Positions 8,121-18,074 are shown, counted from the stretch's first letter. The stretch is DNA of 64,000 nucleotides from Candidatus Latescibacterota bacterium (GCA_022827835.1 JAJEIO010000061.1:242750-306749), one strand, 5' to 3'. Notes: generated by a model from the letters alone, not told the origin. Numbers and translations are program-made.

Positions 8121-9350
8121 ATGAAACGAGCGGAACTTCTCGAACTGATAGCTGGCGGAGAGAACTCTGGAATGGAGTTCAAGCGGGATGATTTGCGTCC
8201 GGAGCAACTGGCGCGGGAGGTGGTGGCACTCGCCAACTTTCAGGGGGGGCGCGTCCTGCTCGGCGTGGAAGACGACGGCACCATCACTGGCATACAGAGA
8301 GACGATCTCGAACAGTGGGTAATGGATTCGGTGTTTGGGCGGGTGGTTCATCCGATGATACTGCCGTTCTACGAGGAAGTTCCGATAGATGATGTTCGCC
8401 GCGTCGCGGTTGTCACGGTTACGCAAGGTGCTACCAAACCTTATGTCGTCCGGTATCGCGGGAGGGAAGACATCTACGTACGGGTCGGCAGTACCTCTCG
8501 GCTGGCTTCGCGCGAGCAGCAGGCGCGGCTTTTTGCTGCCGGTGGGTTGATTCACACGGAGTTGTTGCCTGTTTCCGGCAGCGGCCTATGCGATTTGAGC
8601 CGGGAACGGCTGGCGGACTACCTCACTGCTATCGTCGACGACCGGGAAGTGCCGGAGAATGATGAGGAGTGGAATGAGCGGCTTTGCGCGCTGGGGTTCA
8701 TGGTCGAGCGGGAAGACGGCCCGCCTGCCTGTACGATCGCCGGGTTGATATTATTCGGCTATCGGCCGCGCCGCCTGTTGCGTCATGCCGGTATCCGCTG
8801 GATGTGCTTTGAGGGGGAGGAGAAAACCTACGATGCCCTTGACGATCAAGTGCTTGAAGGGCCGCTTGTCGATCTTTGGCAGGTGCTGTCAGGGGGGCGT
8901 GAACTGGTGGAAAAGGGACTGATTGAACGCCTTGCCGATGCGATGCGGCCGTTTGTATCCGAGGAGGCTGGCCAAGTGGAAGAGTCCATGCGCCGGGAAC
9001 GACGCTGGCACTATCCGCTGGAAGCGCTGCGCGAAGGCGTTGTCAATGCGCTGACGCATCGGGACTGGACGCGGTACGAGGAAATTGAGGTGGTCCGTTA
9101 TGCGGACCGGATAGAGATACTCAGCCCTGGGGCGCTGCAAAACGGCATGACAGTCGAAAAAATGATCGCTGGCCAACGGGTGCCGCGCAATCTGCTCATC
9201 TCCGAGACGTTGCGGGACTATAGCTATTCGGATGCACGTGGCATGGGAGTGCGGAACAAGATCATTCCGTTGATGCGGGCGCACAACGGCGTTGACCCGG
9301 AGTTTGAGGCGACGGAGGACTACTTGCGATTGACGCTGCGCCGAGGTTAG
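8121..9350 (+). CDS. AlbA_2 (Schlafen-type) domain, RecG-like ATP-binding protein, copy 1
   Basis: The 409-residue protein begins with an AlbA_2 domain: GMEFKRDDLRPEQLAREVVA and GGRVLLGVEDDGTITGI (about residues 15-60). It continues with the C-terminal part typical of ATP-dependent helicase RecG-related proteins that actually resembles a GHKL-like fold: EALREGVVNALTHRDW (about 301-316) and DARGMGVRNKI near the end. These proteins are common in defence islands; proposed roles are regulation or nucleic-acid sensing, and true helicase motifs are absent. The start follows GAGGAG at 8108-8113, which also rules out the TTG at 8106. It is the first gene of a same-strand run to 18053. A second AlbA_2 protein lies at 12734-14206. 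Confidence 0.8.
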   Translation: MKRAELLELIAGGENSGMEFKRDDLRPEQLAREVVALANFQGGRVLLGVEDDGTITGIQRDDLEQWVMDSVFGRVVHPMILPFYEEVPIDDVRRVAVVTVTQGATKPYVVRYRGREDIYVRVGSTSRLASREQQARLFAAGGLIHTELLPVSGSGLCDLSRERLADYLTAIVDDREVPENDEEWNERLCALGFMVEREDGPPACTIAGLILFGYRPRRLLRHAGIRWMCFEGEEKTYDALDDQVLEGPLVDLWQVLSGGRELVEKGLIERLADAMRPFVSEEAGQVEESMRRERRWHYPLEALREGVVNALTHRDWTRYEEIEVVRYADRIEILSPGALQNGMTVEKMIAGQRVPRNLLISETLRDYSYSDARGMGVRNKIIPLMRAHNGVDPEFEATEDYLRLTLRRG

Positions 9351-9393
9351 GGATAAAGGCCGAGGGACACCTGAAGCGGATAGGGGTTCTGCT

Positions 9394-10512
9394 ATGAGTC
9401 AAAAATTCGATTTTGAGAATCTCGTCGAGTTGTGTCGGCGAACCCACGAGGAAACACAACGCTCGGCGGCGCACGCTGTTGACCGCTCACTTGTAGTGCG
9501 AAACTGGCTGTTTGGCTGGTATATCGTCGAGTATGAACAGCATGGTGCGGATAGGGCGGAATACGGCGGTCAGACCCTGCGAAAGCTCTCTGCTGCTTTG
9601 ACGGCAACTATTGGTCGAGGCTTCGGCGAGAGAAATTTGCGGCAGATAAGGCAATTCTATCTGCGTTACAGCAGCCTACTGCAACGGCCACCACAGACTG
9701 ATGGCTCCGAGATTTGGCAGACACTGTCTGCCAAATTCACAACTCCGGATCCAGAATCTCTCTCGCTACGAGCCATGACGACAGACTTGACCCACCAAAT
9801 CTCCCTCGGCTGGTCCCACTACGTCACCCTACTGACCATCGACAATCCCGAAGAGCGCCGTTTTTACGAGGTTGAGGCTGCTGGCAACGGCTGGAGTGTG
9901 CGCGAGTTGGAACGACAGATCAATAGCTCCCTGTACGAGCGGCTCGCACTCAGCCGCGACAAGGAGGAAGTTCGTCGGCTTGCCAGCGAAGGGCAGGTGA
10001 TTGAGAAGGCATCAGACCTGATTAAGAATCCGTTGGTGCTGGAGTTTCTCGGGTTGGAGGAAAAGCCCGGCTACTCAGAAAGCGAGCTGGAAACGGCGAT
10101 TATCGACCGGCTTCAGCACTTCTTGCTGGAGTTGGGCAAGGGATTTCTGTTCGAGGCGCGGCAGAAGCGGTTTACTTTCGACAACAGTCATTTCCGCGTG
10201 GACCTCGTTTTCTACAACCGGCTCCTGCGCTGCTACGTTCTGATTGACCTCAAACGCGGCGAATTGACCCATCAGGACTTGGGTCAGATGCAGATGTACG
10301 TCAATTACTTTGACCGCTATGTGAAGACGGACGACGAACTTCCGACCATCGGTATTGTGCTCTGTGGCCGCAAGAACGATGCCGTAGTTGAGCTGACGCT
10401 ACCGGAAGAAGCCAATATCTACGCGTCGAAATACCAGCTCTATCTGCCATCGAAACAGGAACTTGTAGCCCAACTAGAGAGCATCCAGAGAGAGTTGAGC
10501 TATCGGGAGTGA
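9394..10512 (+). CDS. PDDEXK nuclease domain protein, DUF1016/YhcG family
   Basis: The 372-residue product has the two halves of DUF1016 proteins. The N-terminal part (about 10-180) includes GFGERNLRQIRQFYLRY and the TDLTHQISLGWSHYVTLL segment. The C-terminal PDDEXK nuclease-like domain (about 215-365) has FRVDLVFYNRLLRCYVLIDL followed by KRG, giving the D...(D)xK active-site pattern. Homologues such as YhcG occur beside restriction-modification genes and are suspected DNases or Holliday-junction-type nucleases. It lies 43 bp after the AlbA_2 gene and upstream of further defence-type genes. Ribosome site is weak. Length matches the family. Confidence 0.9.
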   Translation: MSQKFDFENLVELCRRTHEETQRSAAHAVDRSLVVRNWLFGWYIVEYEQHGADRAEYGGQTLRKLSAALTATIGRGFGERNLRQIRQFYLRYSSLLQRPPQTDGSEIWQTLSAKFTTPDPESLSLRAMTTDLTHQISLGWSHYVTLLTIDNPEERRFYEVEAAGNGWSVRELERQINSSLYERLALSRDKEEVRRLASEGQVIEKASDLIKNPLVLEFLGLEEKPGYSESELETAIIDRLQHFLLELGKGFLFEARQKRFTFDNSHFRVDLVFYNRLLRCYVLIDLKRGELTHQDLGQMQMYVNYFDRYVKTDDELPTIGIVLCGRKNDAVVELTLPEEANIYASKYQLYLPSKQELVAQLESIQRELSYRE

Positions 10513-10598
10513 ATAGCGGGCAAGGGACAGTGGGTAACGCCGTTGGAAATGGACGCCATGCGCTAGCGGAAGACTGTGTCTTCGCAAGGAGGAAAACG

Positions 10599-10799
10599 AT
10601 GCCCCAACTTCTACAGGAGGCTTTCGAGCGAGCCGCCAAACTTCCGCAAGAAGAACAGAATAAATTTGCGCGTTTCCTGCTAGCCGTACTAGAGTCGGAC
10701 CAGCGATGGGCCGAGTTGATTGCGCGACCTGAATCGGAGGATTTACTGGAGCGACTGGCCGATGAAACCTTGGCTGCCCACCGAGCAGGACGGACTTAG
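10599..10799 (+). CDS. Small antitoxin-like protein (66 aa), apparently lacking its partner
   Basis: AAGGAGG at 10586-10592 lies 6 bp before the ATG. The 66-residue acidic helical product (LLQEAFERAAKLPQEEQNKF; LLERLADETLAAHRAGRT at the end) resembles small antitoxin-like proteins common in cyanobacteria and other environmental bacteria. In those proteins an AHRAGRT segment is usually followed by a few more residues (PLD...), so a stop here may have shortened it slightly. A RelE/ParE-type toxin normally follows but none does, only the DUF4209-like gene. Either the toxin was lost or the protein serves another role. Confidence 0.5.
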   Translation: MPQLLQEAFERAAKLPQEEQNKFARFLLAVLESDQRWAELIARPESEDLLERLADETLAAHRAGRT

Positions 10800-10862
10800 T
10801 CCGTCAAGTAGGGCATAAGGCATCACAGGCTAGGTGCGGTTAATAAGCAGATTGAGAGATGA

Positions 10863-12737
10863 ATGACCATGTCCCATAGTGATAATCAAGAAGAATTAGT
10901 TCTAACCTCTGAGGACTTTGCCGGTTGTGGGTGGGAGGAGGTACTGGCTGGTTCGGACCGTAAAAAGTATTCCTTTATCCGGCAGGCGTTCTCCGATGCT
11001 GCAAAGCAGGCTATTGACGAAGGCCGTCAAGCTCATGGCAAGGTGCTATCACTGTTAGCTGGTGCCTGCTCGATGATGCTCTCGCCCGACAGCACCAACG
11101 AGCCTTTCAAGCCCTGGTGGTCGGATGGTCAACAACGCTCAATCATTCCAGACGACTTATCTGAAACCGATGTCGCCTTTTTCGCAGAGGTCGTCGAGAC
11201 AATTGACGATCCGTGGCTAAAAGCACGTCTGTCCGATCTGGTCTGGCTCTTACAACGTCCCCGAAATGTCAAGTTCGCCTTGGCGGCTATCGATAGCTAC
11301 CGGACAATCTCACTAGATCCGGAGACCTTGGTGCATGACAGAGATAAGTACTGGCAAAGAGCAATCAATCTGGCTCGCCTGCTCGGAGCAGGAGCTGGCG
11401 ATCGTCTTGCCAAAATGGAAACCTCGATCATCAAGACGCTCACGTTGGTGACGAAAGAGGATGGCTCTCTTGGGATTTGGTTAGCTGATCTGCTCAAATC
11501 TAACGCCCTCGGAGGGGATCACTCGACGACAATTGCGACGAAACTTGAATCTCTGGCTCGCGAGTTTGAGAGCGAAGATGAGTTTCGCAAAGCACTCGAA
11601 TGCTTCCAAGCATCGGCCTACTGGTTTAAGGAATCTGGAGACAAGGAGAAGTCAACTGAAATGACGGTCGAGGTGGCGGAGAGTTGGGTCAAAGAGGCTG
11701 TTGCTAGGTTATCGTCGGATCAACCAAGCCACGTGGTCGCCGCCAGCTTTTACGAGAAAGCGATCCAGACTTACCGCACTATTCCCCGGTCAGAGCGCGC
11801 AACGTATAGCGTAAATGAGCGGATTGCTGAGCTAAGGAGAAGTCTCAACGAATCCGGGGAGAGATCACTGGATGAGATGGGTGTTATTAGCTCTCCCGGG
11901 CAGGACATTAGCCAAATCATCAAAAATGCGCGTGAGGCAGTGAGGGGAAAGGCATTAGATGAGGCACTGAAGGCATTTGTCAACTTGAGTCACACGAACG
12001 TCAAGAAATTGCGCGAAAGCACGACTGAGCTACTTCACAAATCCCCGTTGCAGGCGTTAATTCCCGCAATGTTTATGAGCTCCGATGGTCGCGTCACTGC
12101 AAAACGGCTTGGAATGAATCTTAGCACCACATCATCTGGTGACGACGAGGAGGTTATTTACTCCAAGATGGTCGAAAACTACCGCATTCAGGTCGATCTT
12201 GTCGTTCGAGGCTGCATCTGGCCTGCACAAGAGGTTCTACTTCTGGAACACCGCTTACGAGAAGCCGATTTTGTCAATCTTGCTAGGCAATCTCCCATCG
12301 TGCCTATAGGGCGGGAATTACTCTTCGGCAAAGCATTGTTCGCAGGTTATGACCGAGATTTTGCCACGGCTCTCCATATCCTAGTGCCCCAAATCGAGCA
12401 CATGGTGCGCTATCACTTGAAACAAGCAGGAGTGCAAACCACAAATATAGACAGCAATGGCATAGAGAATGAAAACGGTCTAAGCTCACTTATGGACCTT
12501 CCACAGACGGAAGAGATATTCGGCGCGGATCTGAGTTTTGAGATCAGGGCACTTTTCTGTGTTCCGTTTGGACCGAATCTCCGGAATAATCTCGCACACG
12601 GTCTGCTTGATGACAGATCCTGCTACTCTATCGAAACGATCTATGCTTGGTGGCTTGGGTTGAAGCTCGTGTTTAATACCTTCTGGAATGCTTTGTCCAG
12701 TAATGCCGAAAGTAAAGAACAGGACGAGGAGCAGTGA
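10863..12737 (+). CDS. DUF4209-like protein with C-terminal HEPN-type Rx4H motif
   Basis: The 624-residue protein resembles DUF7380/DUF4209 proteins: an N-terminal helical region (about 1-330, with WLKARLSDLVWLL), then a segment resembling DUF4209 from about 420. Near the end FGPNLRNNLAHGLLDD carries Arg574 and His579 in Rx4H spacing, the HEPN ribonuclease signature; DUF4209 has been related to the HEPN superfamily. It would be cytoplasmic and might act as an RNase effector, but no activity is shown. Codon usage is visibly more AT-rich than its neighbours, suggesting transfer. The stop overlaps the GTG start of the next AlbA_2 gene, so the two are translationally coupled. Function is inferred only. 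Confidence 0.65.
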   Translation: MTMSHSDNQEELVLTSEDFAGCGWEEVLAGSDRKKYSFIRQAFSDAAKQAIDEGRQAHGKVLSLLAGACSMMLSPDSTNEPFKPWWSDGQQRSIIPDDLSETDVAFFAEVVETIDDPWLKARLSDLVWLLQRPRNVKFALAAIDSYRTISLDPETLVHDRDKYWQRAINLARLLGAGAGDRLAKMETSIIKTLTLVTKEDGSLGIWLADLLKSNALGGDHSTTIATKLESLAREFESEDEFRKALECFQASAYWFKESGDKEKSTEMTVEVAESWVKEAVARLSSDQPSHVVAASFYEKAIQTYRTIPRSERATYSVNERIAELRRSLNESGERSLDEMGVISSPGQDISQIIKNAREAVRGKALDEALKAFVNLSHTNVKKLRESTTELLHKSPLQALIPAMFMSSDGRVTAKRLGMNLSTTSSGDDEEVIYSKMVENYRIQVDLVVRGCIWPAQEVLLLEHRLREADFVNLARQSPIVPIGRELLFGKALFAGYDRDFATALHILVPQIEHMVRYHLKQAGVQTTNIDSNGIENENGLSSLMDLPQTEEIFGADLSFEIRALFCVPFGPNLRNNLAHGLLDDRSCYSIETIYAWWLGLKLVFNTFWNALSSNAESKEQDEEQ

Positions 12738-14206
12738 CCACGGATGGCCAACGAAAAATTCTCACGCAGCAGAGACTAACACCAGACGACAACATGAGCG
12801 AGAACCAGACCATCGAATGGAAAGAGACGTGGCGGGACGAATACCTAAAATGGGTCTGCGGCTTCGCCAACGCTCAGGGCGGCGTCCTGGAAATCGGCAA
12901 AAATGACCAGGGTGAGGTGGTCGGAGTGAAAAACGTTCTCCGACTGCTAGAAGAGATTCCCAATAAGGCGCAGGCATTGCTCGGCGTCGTAGTGGACGTG
13001 AACCTGAAATCAGGAGACGGCGGGGAATATCTGGAAATCGCGGTTGATCCCTACCCCAATCCAATCAGCTACAAAGGCGAATTCTACTATCGCAGCGGCA
13101 GCACCAAGCAGGTGCTCAGAGGCGCGGCACTTAGCCGCTTCCTGTTGCAGAAATATGGCCGAACGTGGGACGATGTGCCCCTGCCGGGCGTCGGCCTCAA
13201 GGACTTGGACGGTCGCGTCTTTGATGGGTTTCGTCAGCGGGGTGCTGACAGCGAACGCTTACCGCAGGACATCTTGGACGAATCCGACGAAGGAGTGATT
13301 GAAAGGCTTCAGTTGCGAGAGGCGGGTTTCCTGAAGCGCGCCGCAGTCTTGCTCTTTCATCCAGCGCCGGATCGGTTCGTGATGGAAGCCTATGTGAAGA
13401 TCGGCTATTTCCGAGGTTCGGAGCTACTGTATCAGGATGTAATCGAAGGTGACCTGTTCACTCAGGTCGATAGGACGATGGACTTGCTGTACACGAAGTA
13501 CACGAAAGCATTGATTTCCTACGACGGCGTCTATCGCGTGGAGACCTTTCCCGTGCCGCGTGAAGCCATGCGCGAAGCGGTGATCAACGCCATCATTCAC
13601 CGGGATTACGCCAGCCCCACCACGATTCAGATTCGCGTGTACGACGACCGTATCGCGATCTGGAATGCGGTGCAGTTGCCGCCGGAATGGGCCGCCGATC
13701 AACTCACCGGAGAACGTTCGTCAAAGCCGTACAACCCACGGATTGCCTATGCGTTCTTCCGAGCCGGAATGATCGAAGCTTGGGGACGGGGCATCCGGCG
13801 GATCGCGGAAATGTGCAAAGAGGCTGGCAATCCCGCACCAGAGTGGAGGCTGGAAGCAAGCGGCGACGGTTTGTGGTTGAGGTTCCCGTTCTCCGCCGCG
13901 TACCAAGCTGCCGATTCCTCTGCTGGCAGTGCTACTACCCAAGAAACTACCCCAAAAACTACCCAAGAACAAGAGAAAACTAGGGAGAAAACTAGGGAGA
14001 AAACTAGGGAGAAAACTAGGGAGAAAATCTTGGCCCTGATCGCCGCCGACCCCTCAATCACCACGGCGGAACTGGCGGACCGACTCGGAATCACGGCAAA
14101 GGGAGTCGAGTGGCAGATCCGTAAGCTGAAACAAAAGGGCTTTCTTGAACGGATCGGGCCTGCCAAGGGCGGTCATTGGAAAGTAGTGGAAACAGAGGAT
14201 GAGTAA
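12734..14206 (+). CDS. AlbA_2 (Schlafen-type) RecG-like protein with winged-helix tail, copy 2
   Basis: The product is 490 residues if translation starts at GTG 12734, which overlaps the upstream stop (GTGA) behind GAGGAG at 12726-12731; ATG 12794 is the alternative and gives 470 residues. An AlbA_2 domain comes first (TIEWKETWRDEYLKWVCGFA; GGVLEIGKNDQGEVVGV), then a GHKL-like region with EAMREAVINAIIHRDY (about 277-292) and AWGRGIRRI. A linker follows with four TREK repeats (see the separate repeat), and a winged-helix domain at the end (ITTAELADRLGITAKGVEWQ) suggests DNA binding. It lies between the DUF4209-like gene and hsdR and overlaps the hsdR start by 8 bp. Confidence 0.8.
   Translation: MTTDGQRKILTQQRLTPDDNMSENQTIEWKETWRDEYLKWVCGFANAQGGVLEIGKNDQGEVVGVKNVLRLLEEIPNKAQALLGVVVDVNLKSGDGGEYLEIAVDPYPNPISYKGEFYYRSGSTKQVLRGAALSRFLLQKYGRTWDDVPLPGVGLKDLDGRVFDGFRQRGADSERLPQDILDESDEGVIERLQLREAGFLKRAAVLLFHPAPDRFVMEAYVKIGYFRGSELLYQDVIEGDLFTQVDRTMDLLYTKYTKALISYDGVYRVETFPVPREAMREAVINAIIHRDYASPTTIQIRVYDDRIAIWNAVQLPPEWAADQLTGERSSKPYNPRIAYAFFRAGMIEAWGRGIRRIAEMCKEAGNPAPEWRLEASGDGLWLRFPFSAAYQAADSSAGSATTQETTPKTTQEQEKTREKTREKTREKTREKILALIAADPSITTAELADRLGITAKGVEWQIRKLKQKGFLERIGPAKGGHWKVVETEDE
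13976..14023 (+). repeat. Four tandem 12-bp units inside the AlbA_2 gene
   Basis: The 12-bp unit AAAACTAGGGAG occurs four times without change and encodes TREK tetrapeptides in a charged linker. The unit length is a multiple of three, so gain or loss of copies keeps the frame; preceding ACTACCCAAGA-type motifs look like degenerate copies. This is a coding microsatellite, not CRISPR. Confidence 0.9.
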
Positions 14207-17200
14207 GGTCGGCCAGCGGGAAATTCAAACCCAGCGGCGGGTGGTGGCGTTCTTCCAAGACGTGCTCGACTACAAGTACCTCGGTCATTGGCAGGACCGA
14301 CCCGGCAACCGCAACGTCGAGAGAGAGCATATCACCGGCTGGCTCAAGCGCCAAGGGCACAGCGACAAGATCATCGACAGGGTGCTGTTCGAGTTGAACA
14401 AAGCAGCGGGGCTCGGCGGCAGCAAGACACTCTACGACGCCAACCGCGAGGTCTATGGCCTGCTCCGCTACGGCGTGAAGGTCCGGCCAGATGTGGGCGA
14501 GCAGAACGTCACGGTCTGGCTGATCGACTGGGAGAATCCCGGCAACAACGACTTCGGCATCGCCGAGGAGGTGACGGTCCGCGGAGAGAATACCAAGCGG
14601 CCCGACCTCGTGCTCTACGTCAACGGCATCGCCTTGGGGGTGCTGGAATTGAAGCGCTCGACGGTGTCAGTGACCGAGGGCATTCGCCAGAATCTCGACA
14701 GCCAAAAGAAGGAATTCATCGAGCCGTTCTTCTCCACCGTGCAACTCGTGATGGCGGGCAACGACACTGAGGGCTTGCGCTACGGGGTGATCGAGACGTC
14801 GGAGAAGTACTGGCTGCACTGGAAGGAAGCTGAGGCCCACCCGAGTGCTGACGACAATCCGCTGCTCCGGGAGTTGAGCCAACTCTGCGGCAAGGAGCGG
14901 CTGCTGGAGATCATCCACGATTTCATCGTCTTTGACGCGGGCGTCAAGAAGATCTGCCGCCACAACCAGTACTTCGGCGTAAAGGCGGCGCAGGCCCGTG
15001 TGAAACGCCGCGAGGGCGGCATCATCTGGCACACCCAAGGCAGCGGCAAGAGCCTGACCATGGTCTGGCTGGCCAAATGGATCCGCGAGCACGTCACAGA
15101 CGCTCGGGTACTACTCATCACCGACCGCACCGAACTGGACGAGCAGATCGAGAAGGTCTTCAAGGGCGTCAGCGAGGACATCCATCGCACGAGGAGCGGT
15201 GCCGACTTGGTGCGCGTGCTCAACACCAACGACGAGTGGCTGATCGCTTCGCTGATCCACAAGTTCGGCACGGCAGAGGAAGGCGATGTCGATACGTTCG
15301 TCGAGGACATTCGCAGCCACCTGCCCAAAGACTTTCACGCCAAGGGCGATATCTTCGTCTTCGTAGACGAGTGCCACCGCACCCAGTCCGGCAAGCTCCA
15401 CGAGGCAATGAAGGAATTGTTGCCGGGGGCCATGATGATTGGCTTCACCGGGACGCCGCTACTCAAGAGCGACAAGCAACAGAGTGTCGAGACCTTCGGG
15501 CCGTACATCCACGCTTACAAGTACGACGAGGCGGTGAAAGACGGCGTGGTGCTGGACTTGCGCTACGAGGCGCGCGACATCGACCAGAACATCACCTCGC
15601 AGGCCAAGATTGATCAGTGGTTCGACATCAAAACTCGTGGGCTGACGGATGTGGCCAAGGCGCAGCTCAAGCAGCGCTGGGGCACGATGAGAAGAGTCCT
15701 GAGTGCGCGGGATCGGCTAGAGAAAATCGTCGCCGACATCCTATTCGACATGGAGACGCGCGACCGCCTCAAGAGCGGCCGAGGCAACGCCATACTCGTC
15801 TCCGGCAGCATCAACTCAGCTTGCCGATTCTTCGACATGCTCCAGCAGACTGAACTGGCGGGCAAATGCGCCATCGTCACCTCGTACAGGCCGGCCCCAG
15901 CGGACATCAAGGGCGAGGAGACCGGCGAGGGGCTAACGGAAAAGCTGCTCCAGTACGACGCCTACCGTAAAATGCTGGCGGCGCACTTCAACGAGCCGGA
16001 AGACGCGGCGATGCACAAGATCGAGCGCTTTGAGCAGGAGGTGAAAAAGCGCTTCATCGACGAGCCGGGACAGATGAAGCTCCTGATAGTGGTAGATAAA
16101 CTGCTGACCGGCTTTGACGCGCCATCGGCGACCTATCTCTACATCGACAAGCAGATGCAGGACCACGGCCTATTCCAGGCGATCTGCCGAGTCAATCGCC
16201 TCGACGGCGAAGACAAGGAATACGGCTACATCATCGACTACAAAGACCTGTTCCGGTCGCTGGAAAAGTCCATTGAGGACTACACGGGCGAGGCATTCGA
16301 CGGGTACGACAAGGCCGATGTGGAGGGCTTGCTGAAGGACCGGCTCCAGCAGGGACGAGAGCGGCTGGAGGAGACACGCGAGGCGACCAAGGCGCTGTGC
16401 GAGCCAGTCGAGCCGCCGCACGCACTGCGGCCTATTTGCACTACTTCTGCGCTGCCTACAGTGGTAACGTCGGGCAACTCAAAAACAACGAGCCGAAGCG
16501 CGTGGCTTTCTACAAACAAGTCGCCTCGTTCCTGCGTGCCTATGCCAACTTAGCCAACGAGATGTGTGAGGCCGGCTATTCCGATGCCGAAGCGCAGGAG
16601 ATCAAAGCCGAAGTGGATCACTACGAGAAGGTGCGCCAAGAGATCAAGCTGGCCAGCGGCGACTACATCGATCTGAAGATGTACGAGCCAGCCATGCGGC
16701 ACCTGCTCGATACGTACATCCGCGCCGAAGAGAGCGAGCAGCTATCGGGATTCGACGATTTGACGCTCGTGCAACTGATTGTCGAGCGCGGGGAGAAGGC
16801 GGTCGAGGAACTGCCCGCAGGCATCCGCAAGAGCCGCGAGGCGGTAGCTGAGACGATTGAAAACAACGTCCGGCGGCTCATTATAGACGAGACGGGAGTC
16901 AATCCCAAGTACTACGAGAAGATGTCGGAGTTACTGGAAGCCCTGATCCGGCAACGCAAGCAAGAGGCGATTGACTACAAGGCGTATCTGGCGCAGATCG
17001 TCGATCTGACCAGAAAGACCAGTCGGCCAGAAACCCAAGCGTCCTATCCCGCCAGCATCAACAGCCCGGCATTGAGGGCGCTGTTCGACAACTTGGTGGT
17101 GCTAGTTCCGACAGCCCGAGAGCCACTCGACACGGAGCCGCCCGTCGATGTCAGGGAGGCGAAGGTACTTGCCCTAGATCGCGCCATCCGTCGGGTGAAG

Positions 17201-17329
17201 AAGGCAGACTGGAGGGGAAGCAGGCTCAAGGAACGCGAGATCCGCAACGCCATCCACGCAGAACTCGGCGGCAACGAGAGTCTCGTGAACGCGATATTTG
17301 AGATCGTGAAGGCACAGAGTGAGTACTAA
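14199..17329 (+). pseudogene. hsdR: Type I restriction endonuclease subunit R (hsdR), interrupted by a frameshift
   Basis: Two overlapping frames together give a normal-sized HsdR (about 1042 residues). The first frame (14199-16418) holds the PD-(D/E)XK nuclease (RPDLVLYVNGIALGVLELKR), Walker A GSGKS (about residue 280), DECH (about 389), the FTGTPL motif and a helicase C-terminal QAICRVNRLDGEDKEYGYI. The second frame (16421-17329) holds the C-terminal helical region (RTAAYLHYF; RAYANLANEM). The shift is best explained by two extra bases (CA) at 16419-16420: without them the frames join as EPP-RTAAYLHYF, as in intact homologues. No slippery heptamer is seen, so programmed shifting is unlikely; mutation or sequencing error remain. 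No hsdM or hsdS lies in the window, so it could not form a complete type I enzyme from local genes. Confidence 0.85.
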
Positions 17330-18053
17330 GGCTAGAGGCCACCGCATCGACATTCGCGGAATCCCGGTAGAGGTCGTCCACAAGAGCATCAAGAACCTCC
17401 ACATAGGCGTCTATCCGCCGAGCGGTCGGGTGCGAGTGGCCGCCCCGCTGTGGCTCGACGATGACGCCGTGCGCTTGGCCGTCATTTCGCGCTTGGGGTG
17501 GATTCACCGGAAGCGGGCTGAATTTGCCCAACAGGATCGCCAGTCCCAGCGCGAGTTCGTGACCGGCGAGAGCCATTACTTCCGGGGCCGGCGTTATCGA
17601 CTCGACGTGATTGAGCACGATGGTCCACCGGCGGTTCGTCTGCTCAGTAATACGAAGATGGCGTTGCGCGTTCGTCCGGGTACAGACCGGGACTTACGGG
17701 AGGCGGTACTGGAGCGATGGTATCGCCGTCAACTCCGCGACCAATTGCCAGAGCTGTGCGTCAAATGGGAACAGAAGGTTGGAGTGATGGTCGATGAGGT
17801 GCGGATCAAGAAAATGAAAACCCTCTGGGGCTCCTGTAATATCGAAGCCAAGCGCATCTGGCTAAACCTCGAACTGGCTAAGAAGCCGACTTCGTGCTTG
17901 GAGTTAGTCCTCGTCCACGAAATGGTCCACTTGATCGAGCGCCGACACAACGAGCGGTTTCGGAAGCTGATGGATAGGTTCATGCCGCAGTGGCGCGTTC
18001 ATCGGGACGAACTGAATCAGCAGCCGCTCGCACACGAGGATTGGGCGTACTGA
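17319..18053 (+). CDS. YgjP-like (DUF45) zinc metallopeptidase
   Basis: The 244-residue product starts at GTG 17319 inside the end of hsdR (stop 17327-17329), so it is coupled to it. The catalytic motif VLVHEMVHLIERRHNERF (about residues 196-213) gives HExxH plus the downstream acidic/His context of SprT-like zinc peptidases, after the DUF45 core MKTLWGSCN (about 165-173). Genes of this family frequently follow hsdR in type I restriction operons; the role is unknown, perhaps processing a partner protein. It ends the same-strand defence-type run; the next gene is convergent. Confidence 0.85.
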   Translation: MSTKARGHRIDIRGIPVEVVHKSIKNLHIGVYPPSGRVRVAAPLWLDDDAVRLAVISRLGWIHRKRAEFAQQDRQSQREFVTGESHYFRGRRYRLDVIEHDGPPAVRLLSNTKMALRVRPGTDRDLREAVLERWYRRQLRDQLPELCVKWEQKVGVMVDEVRIKKMKTLWGSCNIEAKRIWLNLELAKKPTSCLELVLVHEMVHLIERRHNERFRKLMDRFMPQWRVHRDELNQQPLAHEDWAY

Positions 18054-18074
18054 AGCGTCTGCGTCTAAGGCTGA

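Noticed and set aside
13976..14023. CRISPR array
   Set aside because: Units are 12 bp, contiguous without spacers and in frame within a gene.
16401..16440. Programmed ribosomal frameshift in hsdR
   Set aside because: No X XXY YYZ slippery heptamer or following pseudoknot is evident; the simplest reading is two extra bases.
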